Assembly (NCBI RefSeq): GCF_019668465.1
Contig: NZ_AP024828.1
Location: 2,666,001 to 2,730,000 of the forward strand
Direction: 5' to 3'
DNA length: 64,000 nucleotides
DNA from: Mycobacterium senriense
GTDB taxonomy: Bacteria > Actinomycetota > Actinomycetes > Mycobacteriales > Mycobacteriaceae
Of this stretch, positions 30,068 through 40,378 are shown in pieces (position 1 is the first letter of the stretch; every line of letters starts with the position of its first letter). Below the pieces are notes generated by a model that ran no database searches, had not been told where the DNA came from, and saw nothing but the letters and a program-made list of their open reading frames with translations. The translations under genes were made by a program, and so were the position numbers.

Positions 30068-30943
30068 ATGGCCGGCCCACCGGGTGTGATCGTCACGCTG
30101 GACGGCGAGATGCATTCGCCCGACGCACCCTTGCTGCACGCGGACGACCTGGCCGCGCTCCGCGGCGACGGTGTCTTCGAGACGCTGTTGGTCCGCGACG
30201 GCAGGGCCTGTCTGATCGAGTCGCATCTGCAGCGGCTGACCCAGTCGGCCGCGCTGACCGATCTGCCCGAGCCGGACCGGCCGCGGTGGCGAAGCGCGAT
30301 CGAAGTAGCCACCCGGCAGTGGTGCGCGGGCGGCGCCGACGAGGGCGCGATGCGGTTGATCTACAGCCGCGGGCGCGAGGGCGGTTCGGTGCCGACGGCC
30401 TTCGTCATGGTCAACGCCGTTCCCGAACGGGTGACGGCGGTCCGGCGGGGTGGGCTGGCGGCGATCACGCTCGATCGCGGACTGCCCGCCACCGGTGTCG
30501 ATGCGATGCCGTGGCTGCTGGCCGGCGCCAAGACCCTGTCCTACGCGGTCAATATGGCGGCCTTGCGCCATGCGGCCCGTCAGGACGCCGGTGATGTGAT
30601 CTTCGTCAGCACGGACGGTTACATCCTGGAAGGCCCACGCTCGACGGTGGTGATCGCCACCGCCTCCGAGACGCCGTGCCTGTTGACACCGCCGCCGTGG
30701 TATCCGATCCTGCGCGGCACCACCCAGCAGGCCTTGTTCGAGGTGGCCAGGGACAAGGGTTATGACTGCGACTACCGGGCTCTGCGCGTCGCGGATCTGC
30801 ATGCCGCCCAAGGCGTTTGGTTGATCTCCAGCATGACCTTGGCCGCACGCGTGCACACCCTCGATGGCCGTCCACTGCAGCCGTCACCGATGGCGGCAGA
30901 CTTCGCCGAACTGATCGACGCCGCCATCGTCAGTGATCGCTGA
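30068..30943 (+). CDS. Class IV aminotransferase, aminodeoxychorismate lyase-like
   Basis: 291 aa, PLP fold type IV. PLP Lys155 in AGAKTLSYAVNM, catalytic-domain end block GYILEGPRSTVVI, and FETLLVRDG near the N-terminus. Likely makes p-aminobenzoate for folate (pabC role) or acts on a D-amino acid. The TAGGCT element (30054-30059) lies 8 bp before the ATG, so leaderless. Rv0812-like. Confidence 0.88.
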   Translation: MAGPPGVIVTLDGEMHSPDAPLLHADDLAALRGDGVFETLLVRDGRACLIESHLQRLTQSAALTDLPEPDRPRWRSAIEVATRQWCAGGADEGAMRLIYSRGREGGSVPTAFVMVNAVPERVTAVRRGGLAAITLDRGLPATGVDAMPWLLAGAKTLSYAVNMAALRHAARQDAGDVIFVSTDGYILEGPRSTVVIATASETPCLLTPPPWYPILRGTTQQALFEVARDKGYDCDYRALRVADLHAAQGVWLISSMTLAARVHTLDGRPLQPSPMAADFAELIDAAIVSDR

Positions 30944-31298
30944 GCGCTGAATTCTGTTGTCGGCTGGCCGATCCGCCGGTACGGTCGGTCGTACACAAGG
31001 AAGGAGGTGGTCCGCGAAATTGATAGCTTCATGGACATGTGAGGTGGCTGCGCGCTAGCAGCACCTGCTCGGAAGAGCTGGCGTCACGAGTGCGCTAGTG
31101 AATTCCCCGCAGTCACCCGGCCCCCGAGCTTCCGGTTTTGTCCAACCAGGAACGCGGCTCGGGGGCCGCTCCATGTCTGCAGGCCGTTACCGGCTCACCT
31201 TCGCGGCGACCTTGCCGGCCTTGGTTGACGGACCGACCACTGGTGGTGTGCCGCAGGCCCTTCCGCGACGGTCGTCGCTGCCCGCTGCGGCCCGGCCG
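30944..31298. other. 355-bp intergenic region with Shine-Dalgarno-like site, tiny ORF and long hairpin
   Basis: No ordinary gene. It contains a consensus AGGAGG (31002-31007), a 13-codon reading frame from TTG 31020 to TAG 31058, and a 12-bp-stem hairpin (31118-31168). The layout resembles a conserved leader or small RNA rather than spacer DNA. Right of the hairpin (31169-31298) I see nothing. Confidence 0.4.
31118..31168. terminator. Long GC-rich hairpin between convergent genes
   Basis: CGGCCCCCGAGC (31118-31129) pairs perfectly with GCTCGGGGGCCG (31157-31168). A small inner TTCC/GGAA stem is possible. It sits between the Rv0812-like gene and the nitrobindin gene and could terminate both strands. 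Confidence 0.6.
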
Positions 31299-31955
31299 TC
31301 AGCCGGCGAAGCGGGACAGCCGCGCCGAGAGATGCGGCACCAGACCGCCGTCGGCGTCCACCCGCTCCTCGACGTAGGCGAGGTCGCCACCCTCGACGAT
31401 GCCGTAGAGGCGTTTGGCGCCGCCGACCAGCAGGCCCGACCTGCTGCGGGCCAGCGCATCGGTGACCAGCTCCCACGACGACTGGGTCAGCGGGCGGCCG
31501 TAGAACAGTTCGACGTAGCCCGCCGAATGGGCCAGCAGCAGTTCGATCGCGTGAGACTCGCCGGGGTCGTCGGGATCGGGGACAAAGCGCCAGAAACCGG
31601 TCTCGCGTAAGCCGCGTTCTTCGTAGTCGCCCGTCTCGCTGAGCCGCCACGATCGGGCTTCCCAGTTCAGATAGTCGCCGCCGTCGTGCGAGACCACGAT
31701 CTGCTGGCCGAACCGGTAGTCGCCGTCGTGCCCACGGCCTTCGCCTTCGCCACGCCAGACACCCACCAGTGGCAGCAGCGCCAGCAGGTCATCGCTCAGG
31801 TTGGCGCCTTCGCGCAGGTTCGCGGTGTCGGCGGGCAGGGGCAGGTCATCGTAGGACGGGATGTTGCGGCCGGCGGTCACCTTGGCGCGCTCAGCGGCGG
31901 CGGCCACCGCCCGGTCCGCAGAGCCGGCGGAACTCAGCGGTTCGTCGGGACTCAC
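31299..31955 (-). CDS. Nitrobindin / FABP-like heme protein (peroxynitrite isomerase family)
   Basis: 218 aa, Rv0813c-like ten-stranded beta-barrel. The family motif [11 protein letters not shown] occurs about residue 65 and the heme-side block [19 protein letters not shown] about 130. A variable ~35-residue N-terminus precedes it. Start GTG 31955 overlaps the stop of the small membrane ORF as GTGA, so it is probably translationally coupled. Confidence 0.9.
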   Translation of the reverse strand: MSPDEPLSSAGSADRAVAAAAERAKVTAGRNIPSYDDLPLPADTANLREGANLSDDLLALLPLVGVWRGEGEGRGHDGDYRFGQQIVVSHDGGDYLNWEARSWRLSETGDYEERGLRETGFWRFVPDPDDPGESHAIELLLAHSAGYVELFYGRPLTQSSWELVTDALARSRSGLLVGGAKRLYGIVEGGDLAYVEERVDADGGLVPHLSARLSRFAG

Positions 31956-32050
31956 GACTCGTCAGTGATGAGCCGATAGAGGGTGTACAGGGCGAACCAT
32001 GAAATCACCACGACCGCCACAACCAGCATGATCTCGAAGAACAGCACCAC
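31952..32050 (-). CDS. Short single-span membrane protein upstream of nitrobindin gene
   Basis: 32 codons plus stop from GTG 32050 (or the adjacent GTG 32047). The peptide is a hydrophobic helix ([19 protein letters not shown]) followed by [10 protein letters not shown]. Its TGA overlaps the nitrobindin GTG (31952-31955). Length and gene fit suggest a real small protein; function unknown. No clear ribosome site. Confidence 0.6.
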   Translation of the reverse strand: MVLFFEIMLVVAVVVISWFALYTLYRLITDES

Positions 32051-32101
32051 GGGGACAAGTCTATTCGTCCCGCGGCGTCCCCGTCGGGGGCGGCTGGCGG
32101 G

Positions 32102-32404
32102 TCAGGCGATCTTGACGTCGACCTCGTGGATGCCCGCACCGGACGGCGCCACCACGGCGTCGCCGTTGCCGGCCTTGGACAGGGCACGCAGGGTCCAGGA
32201 ACCCGGTGCGGCGAAGAACCGGAAGTCACCGGTGGCCGACGCCACCACCTCGGCCGTGAACTCGTCCGAGGAGTCCAGCAAGCGGACGAACGCGCCCCCC
32301 ACTGCCTGGCCCTCGCCGTCCACGACGCGACCGGTGATCACCGTTTCCTTCTCCAGGTCGACGCTGGCGGGCAACGTCATTCCTTGTTTCGGTGCAGAGC
32401 ACAT
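32102..32404 (-). CDS. sseC: DUF1416 protein SseC
   Basis: 100 aa from ATG 32404 (MCSAPKQGMTLPASVDLEKE), essentially the M. tuberculosis SseC sequence and length as I recall it. A carboxypeptidase-regulatory-like beta-sandwich (TGRVVDGEGQAVGGAFVRLL). Always next to the CysA thiosulfate sulfurtransferase; 1 bp after it here. Role presumed in sulfur metabolism. Confidence 0.92.
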   Translation of the reverse strand: MCSAPKQGMTLPASVDLEKETVITGRVVDGEGQAVGGAFVRLLDSSDEFTAEVVASATGDFRFFAAPGSWTLRALSKAGNGDAVVAPSGAGIHEVDVKIA

Positions 32405-32405
32405 A

Positions 32406-33239
32406 TCAGCTTCCCAACTCGATCGGGGCACCCACCAGGGAGCCGTATTCCGTCCAACTGCCGTCGTAGTTCTTCACATTCCGATGCCCGAGCAATTCAT
32501 AAAGAACGAACCAGGTGTGCGACGACCGCTCGCCGATGCGGCAGTAGGCGATCGTCTCCTTCTCGCCGTCGAGGCCGGCGGCGGCGTAGAGCTTGGCCAG
32601 CTCTTCGTCGGACTTGAAGGTGCCGTCCTCGTTCGCGGCCCTGCTCCATGGCACGTTGATGGCGCCGGGGATGTGGCCGGGCCGCTGGCTTTGCTCCTGC
32701 GGCAGGTGCGCGGGCGCCAGGATCTTGCCGGAGAACTCGTCGGGGGAGCGCACGTCGACCAGGTTCTTGACGTTGATGGCGGCGATGACGTCGTCGCGGA
32801 ACGCCCGGATGCTGTTGTCCGGCGCGGCGGCGGTGTACGAGGTCGCCGACCGGCTGACGGGGTCGCTGGACAGCGCCCGGCCGTCGAGCTCCCACTTCTT
32901 GCGGCCGCCGTCGAGCAGCTTGACCTTCTCGTGGCCGTACAGCTTGAAGTACCAGTAGGCGTAGGCGGCGAACCAGTTGTTGTTGCCGCCGTACAGGATC
33001 ACGGTGTCGTCGTTGGAAATACCCCGCTCGCTGAGCAGTTTGGAGAACTGCTGGGCGTCGACGAAGTCGCGTTTGACCGGGTCCTGCAAGTCGGAGCGCC
33101 AGTCCAGCTTGATCGCGCCGGGGATGTGGCCGGCGTCGTAAGCGCTGGTGTCTTCGTCGACTTCGACGAAGACGACGCCTGAGGCGTCGAGATTGCTCTC
33201 AGCCCAGTCGGTGGAGACCAGGACGTCGGAGCGTGCCAT
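32406..33239 (-). CDS. cysA2: Thiosulfate sulfurtransferase (rhodanese) CysA2
   Basis: 277 aa, tandem rhodanese domains. Active Cys233 in AYCRIGERSSHTW; the N-terminal domain lacks the Cys. Transfers sulfane sulfur from thiosulfate to thiol acceptors. Part of the operon controlled by the poly-Cys leader: leader - DUF4395 - cysA2 - sseC. Confidence 0.94.
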   Translation of the reverse strand: MARSDVLVSTDWAESNLDASGVVFVEVDEDTSAYDAGHIPGAIKLDWRSDLQDPVKRDFVDAQQFSKLLSERGISNDDTVILYGGNNNWFAAYAYWYFKLYGHEKVKLLDGGRKKWELDGRALSSDPVSRSATSYTAAAPDNSIRAFRDDVIAAINVKNLVDVRSPDEFSGKILAPAHLPQEQSQRPGHIPGAINVPWSRAANEDGTFKSDEELAKLYAAAGLDGEKETIAYCRIGERSSHTWFVLYELLGHRNVKNYDGSWTEYGSLVGAPIELGS

Positions 33240-33275
33240 GGGGTGGATCCTTTCAATCGCTTTTGTTACAGCAGG

Positions 33276-33746
33276 TCAGGTGGGACGCGCGGGACGTCGG
33301 AAACGGGCCACCAGCGGGTAGAGCTGGCAGCCCAGGCAAATGCCGAAGGCCGCGTTGAGAAACGCGGCCGCGAGGGCGGCCGCGGTGGCGATGACGCCGA
33401 ACAGGACGGCGCCGGTGGCGAATCCGGCGGTTCCGAGCACCGCGAAGATCAAGCCGACGAGTTGGGCGAACTTCAGCGGTGGGGTCGGCTCGCGATCCTG
33501 CACCGGGCCCAGCCGCGGCGCGACGACGGTGGCGAAGATCCGGCCGTACGGGTGCTTGCGCGGCCCACCGGCCGCGCCGATGGCGAAGATGACGGCCTGG
33601 CCGGCCAGGATCACAGCGGCGGCCTGCGGACTTGCCGCGGACACGACGAGCGCGAGCAGCAAGACTGCGGTGGTGACCCAAGCGGCGAATCGGGGTCCAC
33701 GCACGTCGACCAGGTCGGGCTGCGTGGTGGTGTTGCTGCTTGGCAA
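33276..33746 (-). CDS. DUF4395 membrane protein
   Basis: 156 aa from TTG 33746, chosen because GAGGAG lies 7 bp upstream and the preceding frame is leader RNA. Four hydrophobic segments. Conserved Cys pair in FGICLGCQLYPLVARF near the C-terminus suits a thiol or sulfur function, in line with its operon (cysA2, sseC) and its cysteine-attenuated leader. Confidence 0.85.
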   Translation of the reverse strand: MPSSNTTTQPDLVDVRGPRFAAWVTTAVLLLALVVSAASPQAAAVILAGQAVIFAIGAAGGPRKHPYGRIFATVVAPRLGPVQDREPTPPLKFAQLVGLIFAVLGTAGFATGAVLFGVIATAAALAAAFLNAAFGICLGCQLYPLVARFRRPARPT

Positions 33747-33850
33747 GGTACTACTCCTCGATACCTCTGTTGCTGACGGAAACGACGAATGGAGACGTGC
33801 CACGGTCTGGAACCCGGGCCGCTCCGAGTGCTACGCGGAAGCGCGGCTAC

Positions 33851-33940
33851 TCAGCAGCAACAGCAACAACAACAGCCCGCAGTGCGGCACAGTTCAACTG
33901 CGCGACGCTGGGTGAGCATGGGCTCGAGGCGGGCTGACAC
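33851..33940 (-). CDS. Poly-cysteine leader peptide (cysteine attenuator)
   Basis: 29 aa from GTG 33940 (VSARLEPMLTQRRAVELC...) ending in seven consecutive Cys codons (residues 23-29), with Cys18 upstream. The -10 TAAGCT ends 7 bp before the GTG, so the ORF is leaderless. Poly-Cys leaderless ORFs are known cysteine-responsive attenuators upstream of this operon in mycobacteria: stalling when Cys-tRNA is scarce frees the downstream ribosome site. An internal ATG at 33919 is an alternative start. Confidence 0.88.
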   Translation of the reverse strand: MSARLEPMLTQRRAVELCRTAGCCCCCCC

Positions 33941-33947
33941 GTCGGTC

Positions 33948-33953
33948 AGCTTA
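33948..33953 (-). promoter_or_regulatory. -10 element of the poly-Cys leader transcript
   Basis: TAAGCT on the minus strand, seven bases before the leader GTG. It lies 17 bp upstream of the thiX stop, so the sulfur operon can be transcribed independently of thiX. Confidence 0.6.
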
Positions 33954-33969
33954 CCCAATGACACGGTGG

Positions 33970-34389
33970 TCAAGCCAACAGCGGTTTCAGGGCGGACCGC
34001 AGGTCGGCACTGCTGGGCACTCCGGACGTGCGGTATCGCTGCCTGCCGTCGACGTCGAAGATCAACGTGGTGGGCAGGGACAGGACCGAATACCGGCGTG
34101 CGGTCTCCGGATCGGCGTCCAGGTCGACCTCGACGTGTGCCACGTCGCCCAGGTCGTCGCAGACCTGCTCGACGACCCGGCGGACCCGATCACACGGCCC
34201 GCACCACGGTGCACTGAAATGCACCACCGTGGGCCCGCTGCGGGACAGCCCCAGCGCCGCGATGTCGGCGTCGGTATCCCGATCCGGCTTGGTGTCGACT
34301 TCCCGGATGCGTCCGGATCGCCGGGTCAGCAACCACCCGGCCAGGGTTGCCGCGGCGAGCACCGCGACGGCCACGACGATGACGGTCAT
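33970..34389 (-). CDS. thiX: Membrane-anchored thioredoxin-like protein ThiX
   Basis: 139 aa. N-terminal TM helix (residues 2-20) and a thioredoxin fold with active site WCGPC (Cys63, Cys66) and cis-Pro in LPTTLIF. Probably a periplasm-facing or membrane-tethered disulfide reductase. Start overlaps the lmeA stop (ATGA). Confidence 0.9.
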   Translation of the reverse strand: MTVIVVAVAVLAAATLAGWLLTRRSGRIREVDTKPDRDTDADIAALGLSRSGPTVVHFSAPWCGPCDRVRRVVEQVCDDLGDVAHVEVDLDADPETARRYSVLSLPTTLIFDVDGRQRYRTSGVPSSADLRSALKPLLA

Positions 34390-35255
34390 GACTGCTTAAA
34401 CCCGTCGAGGGTCACGGTTACTCCATGGGCGATGCCCTCGATGATGACGTCGGATCCCCGAGCGCCCTCGGTGGTCGGTGCGACACCGAAGGGCAGGCGC
34501 TGGTTGGGCAGCCTTCCGCTGAAGGCGTGCAGCACGGCGGCCTGTTTGTCCGCCGGCACGGTCTGGTTGGCGGTGTCCGATCCGGTGAGCACGCCGGTCG
34601 GGGTGAACACCAGCGTCGCCGGGTCATCGGGGGCGATGGACAGGTCGACCGAGACACTGACCCGGCGATCGAATCCCGCCGATTTGGGTGTGCCGGTGAA
34701 CACCAGCCCGTGGCTGTCCGAGATGCCCGATGCGGTCACGCCGCCGGTGGAGGTGTTGGTTTCCTTAGGCGGCGCCTCGACCATCAGGTCGCTGATGCCC
34801 ATGAACCGGCCCAGGTGCGTCGAGTCGACGATGATGCGGCTCTCCAGCTTGCCCACCGCGAGCTTCGCGGCCGGGCCGATCAGCCACGACGCCTGGGCGA
34901 GGTCCACCGAGTACATCGTGGCCTCCAGGGTGGCCCTGCCGGTCATCGCGTGGTCCACGGCGTTGGCCTTGATCTCCACCTGGCTGTAGTTGCCACGCAT
35001 GGCCTGCGGAATGAAGGGAAACGCCACGATGGCCACGAAGGGGTCGGTGCCCAGCCTGGCCGCTTTACGGACGCTGGACGACAGCCGGTATTCGGCATAG
35101 ATGCTGGTCCCGTAGTCGACGCCGGTCGCGCCCAGGGCGAGCACCGCAACCAGGATCGCGGTCGCGGTCACAGCGATCAGCACCTTGCGCACCCGCATAT
35201 TGTGGCGTAACACCCGAGAGCCGGTCGCCGCCGGATCGGTCGTGGCGGGGCTCAC
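34386..35255 (-). CDS. lmeA: LmeA-family phospholipid-binding exported protein (DUF2993)
   Basis: 289 aa. TM/signal anchor about residues 24-48, then the DUF2993 lipid-binding domain. LmeA is required for normal mannan elongation of lipomannan and lipoarabinomannan in mycobacteria. Rv0817c-like. Operon lmeA-thiX with ATGA overlap. Confidence 0.88.
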   Translation of the reverse strand: MSPATTDPAATGSRVLRHNMRVRKVLIAVTATAILVAVLALGATGVDYGTSIYAEYRLSSSVRKAARLGTDPFVAIVAFPFIPQAMRGNYSQVEIKANAVDHAMTGRATLEATMYSVDLAQASWLIGPAAKLAVGKLESRIIVDSTHLGRFMGISDLMVEAPPKETNTSTGGVTASGISDSHGLVFTGTPKSAGFDRRVSVSVDLSIAPDDPATLVFTPTGVLTGSDTANQTVPADKQAAVLHAFSGRLPNQRLPFGVAPTTEGARGSDVIIEGIAHGVTVTLDGFKQS

Positions 35256-35297
35256 ACCGGCTCGTCTGCCACGCGAAAAAGCCAGGTGACACGTTAT

Positions 35298-35321
35298 CGT
35301 TAGATGACCTGGTAACTAACG
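35298..35321. promoter_or_regulatory. Inverted repeat between lmeA and glnR
   Basis: CGTTAG-N12-CTAACG in the 120-bp divergent gap. May be a GlnR/OmpR-type or other regulator site; assignment is tentative. Confidence 0.38.
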
Positions 35322-35326
35322 TTTGA

Positions 35327-37081
<1,755 letters not shown>

Positions 37082-37246
37082 CGCGGGTACGAGCCGCATC
37101 TACCCAGATCGTTAATCTGGTCCTGGCCACCGAGACGTTGCTGTGGACCAAGTCGGCGCATATTTTCGTCGGCGCTTGGCAACCTCACATGGCAGATGGC
37201 CAGCGGCGCCCACATGCGTCCGGAACGCGTCAGGAAAGCGAGATCG

Positions 37247-38368
37247 GTGAGGCTCGACAGGCAGGGCAGGGCGCTGGCCGCCGTGGCGTTGGCGGCGGCG
37301 CTCGGGGCCGGAACGCTCACCGCCTGCGGCAGCGACGAGAACCCCCGCGGGGCCAGTGCGCCCAGCTCCGGCGTCACCGGAACGGCGGGGTGCGGCGGCA
37401 AGGACAAGCTGACGGCGGAGGGCTCGACCGCTCAGGAAAACGCGATCACGGTGTTCAACCAGGTGTGGGGTCAGTTCTGCCCGGGCAAGGGCCTGGCCTA
37501 CAACCCGACCGGATCGGGCGCCGGACGCGAGCAATTCATCGCCGGACATGTCGATTTCGCGGGTGCGGACTCTCCCTTGGTTGCCGACCAGATCGGGCCC
37601 GCGGCCAAACGCTGCGACGGGAACCCGGCGTGGGACCTGCCTCTGGTCTTCGGCCCCATCGGGATCGTCTACAACCTGCCCGGAGATCCGGCCCTGGTGA
37701 TCAACAGCGACGCGCTGGCCAAGATCTTCACCGGAAGGATCACCAGCTGGAACGACCCGATTCTGGCCGCCCTGAATCCGGGCACGGCGCTGCCCGACGC
37801 CAAGATCACACCGATCTACCGGACCGACTCGTCCGGAACCACCGACAACGTCCAGAAGTATCTGACCGCGGCCGCGCCGCAGAGCTGGTCCAAAGGGGTT
37901 GGCACGGAATTTCAGGGCGGCGTCGGCGAAGGCGCCGCGAAGTCTGCCGGCGTCATCCAGGCGGTGCGGGCCACCCCGGGCGCCATCGGATACGTCGAGA
38001 AGGGCTTCGCCGACCAGGCCGGTGTGCCCTACGCCAAGATTGCCACCCGCGGCGGCGTGATTCCGCTGACCAACGAGACGGCCGGGAACGCCGTCAACGC
38101 GGCCCGATTCCTGGCCGAGGGCGATGACCTGGTGCTCGACCTCAATGCCATGTACGGCTCGGAGGAACCGGGCGTCTACCCGTTGCTGCTGGTCACCTAC
38201 GAGATCGTGTGCTCAACTGGCTACGACGCGCAGACCGCCGCGGCCGTCAAATCGTTTCTCTCCGTATCCGCCACGAGCGCGCAGGGCGAACTCGCCAAGG
38301 CCGGCTACGTCCCGCTGCCCGATAAGGTCAGGGAGCGACTGATCGTCGCCATCAATGCGATGCAGTAA
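37247..38368 (+). CDS. pstS: Phosphate-binding lipoprotein PstS
   Basis: 373 aa from GTG 37247. Signal peptide with lipobox LTAC (Cys27). Phosphate-binding loops TGSGAGREQF and RTDSSGTTDNVQKY are characteristic. The substrate-binding protein of the high-affinity Pst transporter, anchored to the outer face of the membrane. First of pstSCAB, 165 bp after mshD. A phosphate regulator box is expected there but I could not place one. Confidence 0.93.
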   Translation: MRLDRQGRALAAVALAAALGAGTLTACGSDENPRGASAPSSGVTGTAGCGGKDKLTAEGSTAQENAITVFNQVWGQFCPGKGLAYNPTGSGAGREQFIAGHVDFAGADSPLVADQIGPAAKRCDGNPAWDLPLVFGPIGIVYNLPGDPALVINSDALAKIFTGRITSWNDPILAALNPGTALPDAKITPIYRTDSSGTTDNVQKYLTAAAPQSWSKGVGTEFQGGVGEGAAKSAGVIQAVRATPGAIGYVEKGFADQAGVPYAKIATRGGVIPLTNETAGNAVNAARFLAEGDDLVLDLNAMYGSEEPGVYPLLLVTYEIVCSTGYDAQTAAAVKSFLSVSATSAQGELAKAGYVPLPDKVRERLIVAINAMQ

Positions 38369-38419
38369 CCAAGTGAACCGGGTTTCAAGGAGCGACAGCA
38401 GAACTGTGGCGGGATCACA

Positions 38420-39454
38420 GTGACAACGCCTAATCCCATCGACGCGGGTTCGGGTGCGGTTGTGGCCGCGCCGTATCCGGATAAGCAGGTCACTCCCACC
38501 AGCCCCTGGGGAGAGGGGCGGCCGCATGTGGCGGACCGGATCTTCCGCCGGCTCGCGCAGTCGTCGGGCGTGGTCATCATCGTTGTCATCGCCGCGATCG
38601 CCGCCTTTCTGCTCGGACGCGCGATACCGGCGCTGCACCGCAACAGGGAGAACTTCTTCAGCTACGGCGGCGTGTGGGTCACCACGAACCCCTCCGCGAT
38701 GCACTTCGGCATCGCCAGCCTGGTGCCGGTCACCGTGTTCGTGTCGCTGTTCGCGTTGAGCCTGGCCATGCCGGTCGCGCTGGGCGTGGCGATCTTCATC
38801 ACGCAGTACGCGCCGCGGCGGGTCGCCACACCACTGGCCTACTCGGTCGACCTACTGGCCGCGGTGCCCTCGATCATCTACGGAGCGTGGGGCCTGTACG
38901 TGCTGGCGCCGCTGCTGCGGCCCGTCGCCGTTTGGCTCAACCGCTCGCTGGGCTGGTGTTTTCTGTTCGCCAGCGGCAACGCGTCGCCGGCCGGTGGGGG
39001 CACCATCTTCACCGGCGGCATCGTCCTGGCGGTGATGATCCTGCCGATCATCACCGCGGTCACGCGCGAGGTATTCGTCCAGACACCGCAGGACCAGATC
39101 GAGGCCATGCTGGCGCTCGGTGCCACGCGGTGGGAAGTGGTCAAGACGGTCACGCTTCCGTTCGGGCGATCGGGCTACGTCAGCGGCTCGATGCTGGGGC
39201 TGGGCCGCGCCCTGGGCGAGACCGTGGCGCTGCTGATCATCCTGCGGGGCACCCAGTCGGCGTTCGGCTGGTCGCTGTTCGACGGCGGTTCCACCTTCGC
39301 GACCAAGATCGCCGGCGCCGCGGCCGAATTCGACGACCGGTACAAGGCCGGCGCGTACATCGCCGCCGGGCTGACCTTGTTCGTGCTCACCTTCCTGGTC
39401 GACGCCCTGGCGCGGGGCGCCGTCGCCGGAGCGGGGCGGAAGGGCGCCCGATGA
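38420..39454 (+). CDS. pstC: Phosphate ABC transporter permease PstC
   Basis: 344 aa, GTG start. Six TM helices and the permease EAA loop MLALGATRWEVVKTVTLPF. Its N-terminal cytoplasmic region is Pro-rich. Stop overlaps the pstA start (ATGA). Confidence 0.95.
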   Translation: MTTPNPIDAGSGAVVAAPYPDKQVTPTSPWGEGRPHVADRIFRRLAQSSGVVIIVVIAAIAAFLLGRAIPALHRNRENFFSYGGVWVTTNPSAMHFGIASLVPVTVFVSLFALSLAMPVALGVAIFITQYAPRRVATPLAYSVDLLAAVPSIIYGAWGLYVLAPLLRPVAVWLNRSLGWCFLFASGNASPAGGGTIFTGGIVLAVMILPIITAVTREVFVQTPQDQIEAMLALGATRWEVVKTVTLPFGRSGYVSGSMLGLGRALGETVALLIILRGTQSAFGWSLFDGGSTFATKIAGAAAEFDDRYKAGAYIAAGLTLFVLTFLVDALARGAVAGAGRKGAR

Positions 39455-40365
39455 CCTCGATGCTGGACCGCCCACTCAAGCCGCGGACGTTCTCGACGGT
39501 CGGCTGGCGCCGGCGTATCACGAATTACGTTGCGACCCTGCTGGTTTCGCTCTCGCTGCTGGTCGCCGTGACCCCGCTGGTGATGGTGCTCTGGTCGGTG
39601 GTCGCCAAGGGCTTCAAGGCGGTGGCGTCAACCACATGGTGGTCGCACTCGCAAGCGGGTATGACGGCATTCGTGACCGGCGGTGGCGCCTACCACGCGC
39701 TGGTCGGCACCGTGCTGCAGGGATTGGTATGCGCCGTCATCTCCGTCCCGCTCGGCCTGATGGTCGCGATCTATCTGGTCGAGTACGGCGGCGGCACCGC
39801 GCTGGGCAGATTGGCCTCGTTCATGGTGGACATTCTCACCGGTGTGCCGTCAATCGTTGCGGCACTGTTCATCTATGCGTTGTGCGTGGCAACGCTGGGA
39901 CTTCCCCGGTCCGAGTTCGCGGTATCGCTGGCGCTGGTCCTGCTGATGCTGCCGGTGATCGTGCGCGCCACGGAGGAGATGCTGCGGATCGTCCCGATGG
40001 ACCTTCGCGAGGCCAGTTACGCGCTGGGCATCACCAAATGGAAAACCATTGCCCGGGTGGTCATCCCCACCGGACTGTCCGGCATCGTCACCGGGATACT
40101 GCTGGCCATGGCCCGGGTGATGGGGGAGACGGCGCCGCTGCTGATCCTCGTCGGTTACGCACAAGCGATGAACTTCGATATCTTCAGTGGGTTCATGGGA
40201 ACGCTGCCCGGCATGATGTTCAACCAGACGACGGCCGGCGCGAGCCTCAACCCCATCCCCACGGATCGGTTGTGGGGTGCCGCATTAACCCTCATCCTGG
40301 TGATCGCCACCATCAACGTCGCGGCCCGAGTGATAGCGCGATACCTTGGCGCAAGAAAGTCATAG
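39451..40365 (+). CDS. pstA: Phosphate ABC transporter permease PstA
   Basis: 304 aa. EAA loop EASYALGITKWKTIARVVIP and PstA end block LLWGAALTLILVIATINVAAR-like helix. Forms the channel with PstC. Confidence 0.95.
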   Translation: MTSMLDRPLKPRTFSTVGWRRRITNYVATLLVSLSLLVAVTPLVMVLWSVVAKGFKAVASTTWWSHSQAGMTAFVTGGGAYHALVGTVLQGLVCAVISVPLGLMVAIYLVEYGGGTALGRLASFMVDILTGVPSIVAALFIYALCVATLGLPRSEFAVSLALVLLMLPVIVRATEEMLRIVPMDLREASYALGITKWKTIARVVIPTGLSGIVTGILLAMARVMGETAPLLILVGYAQAMNFDIFSGFMGTLPGMMFNQTTAGASLNPIPTDRLWGAALTLILVIATINVAARVIARYLGARKS

Positions 40366-40378
40366 GCAGGAGCACTAA

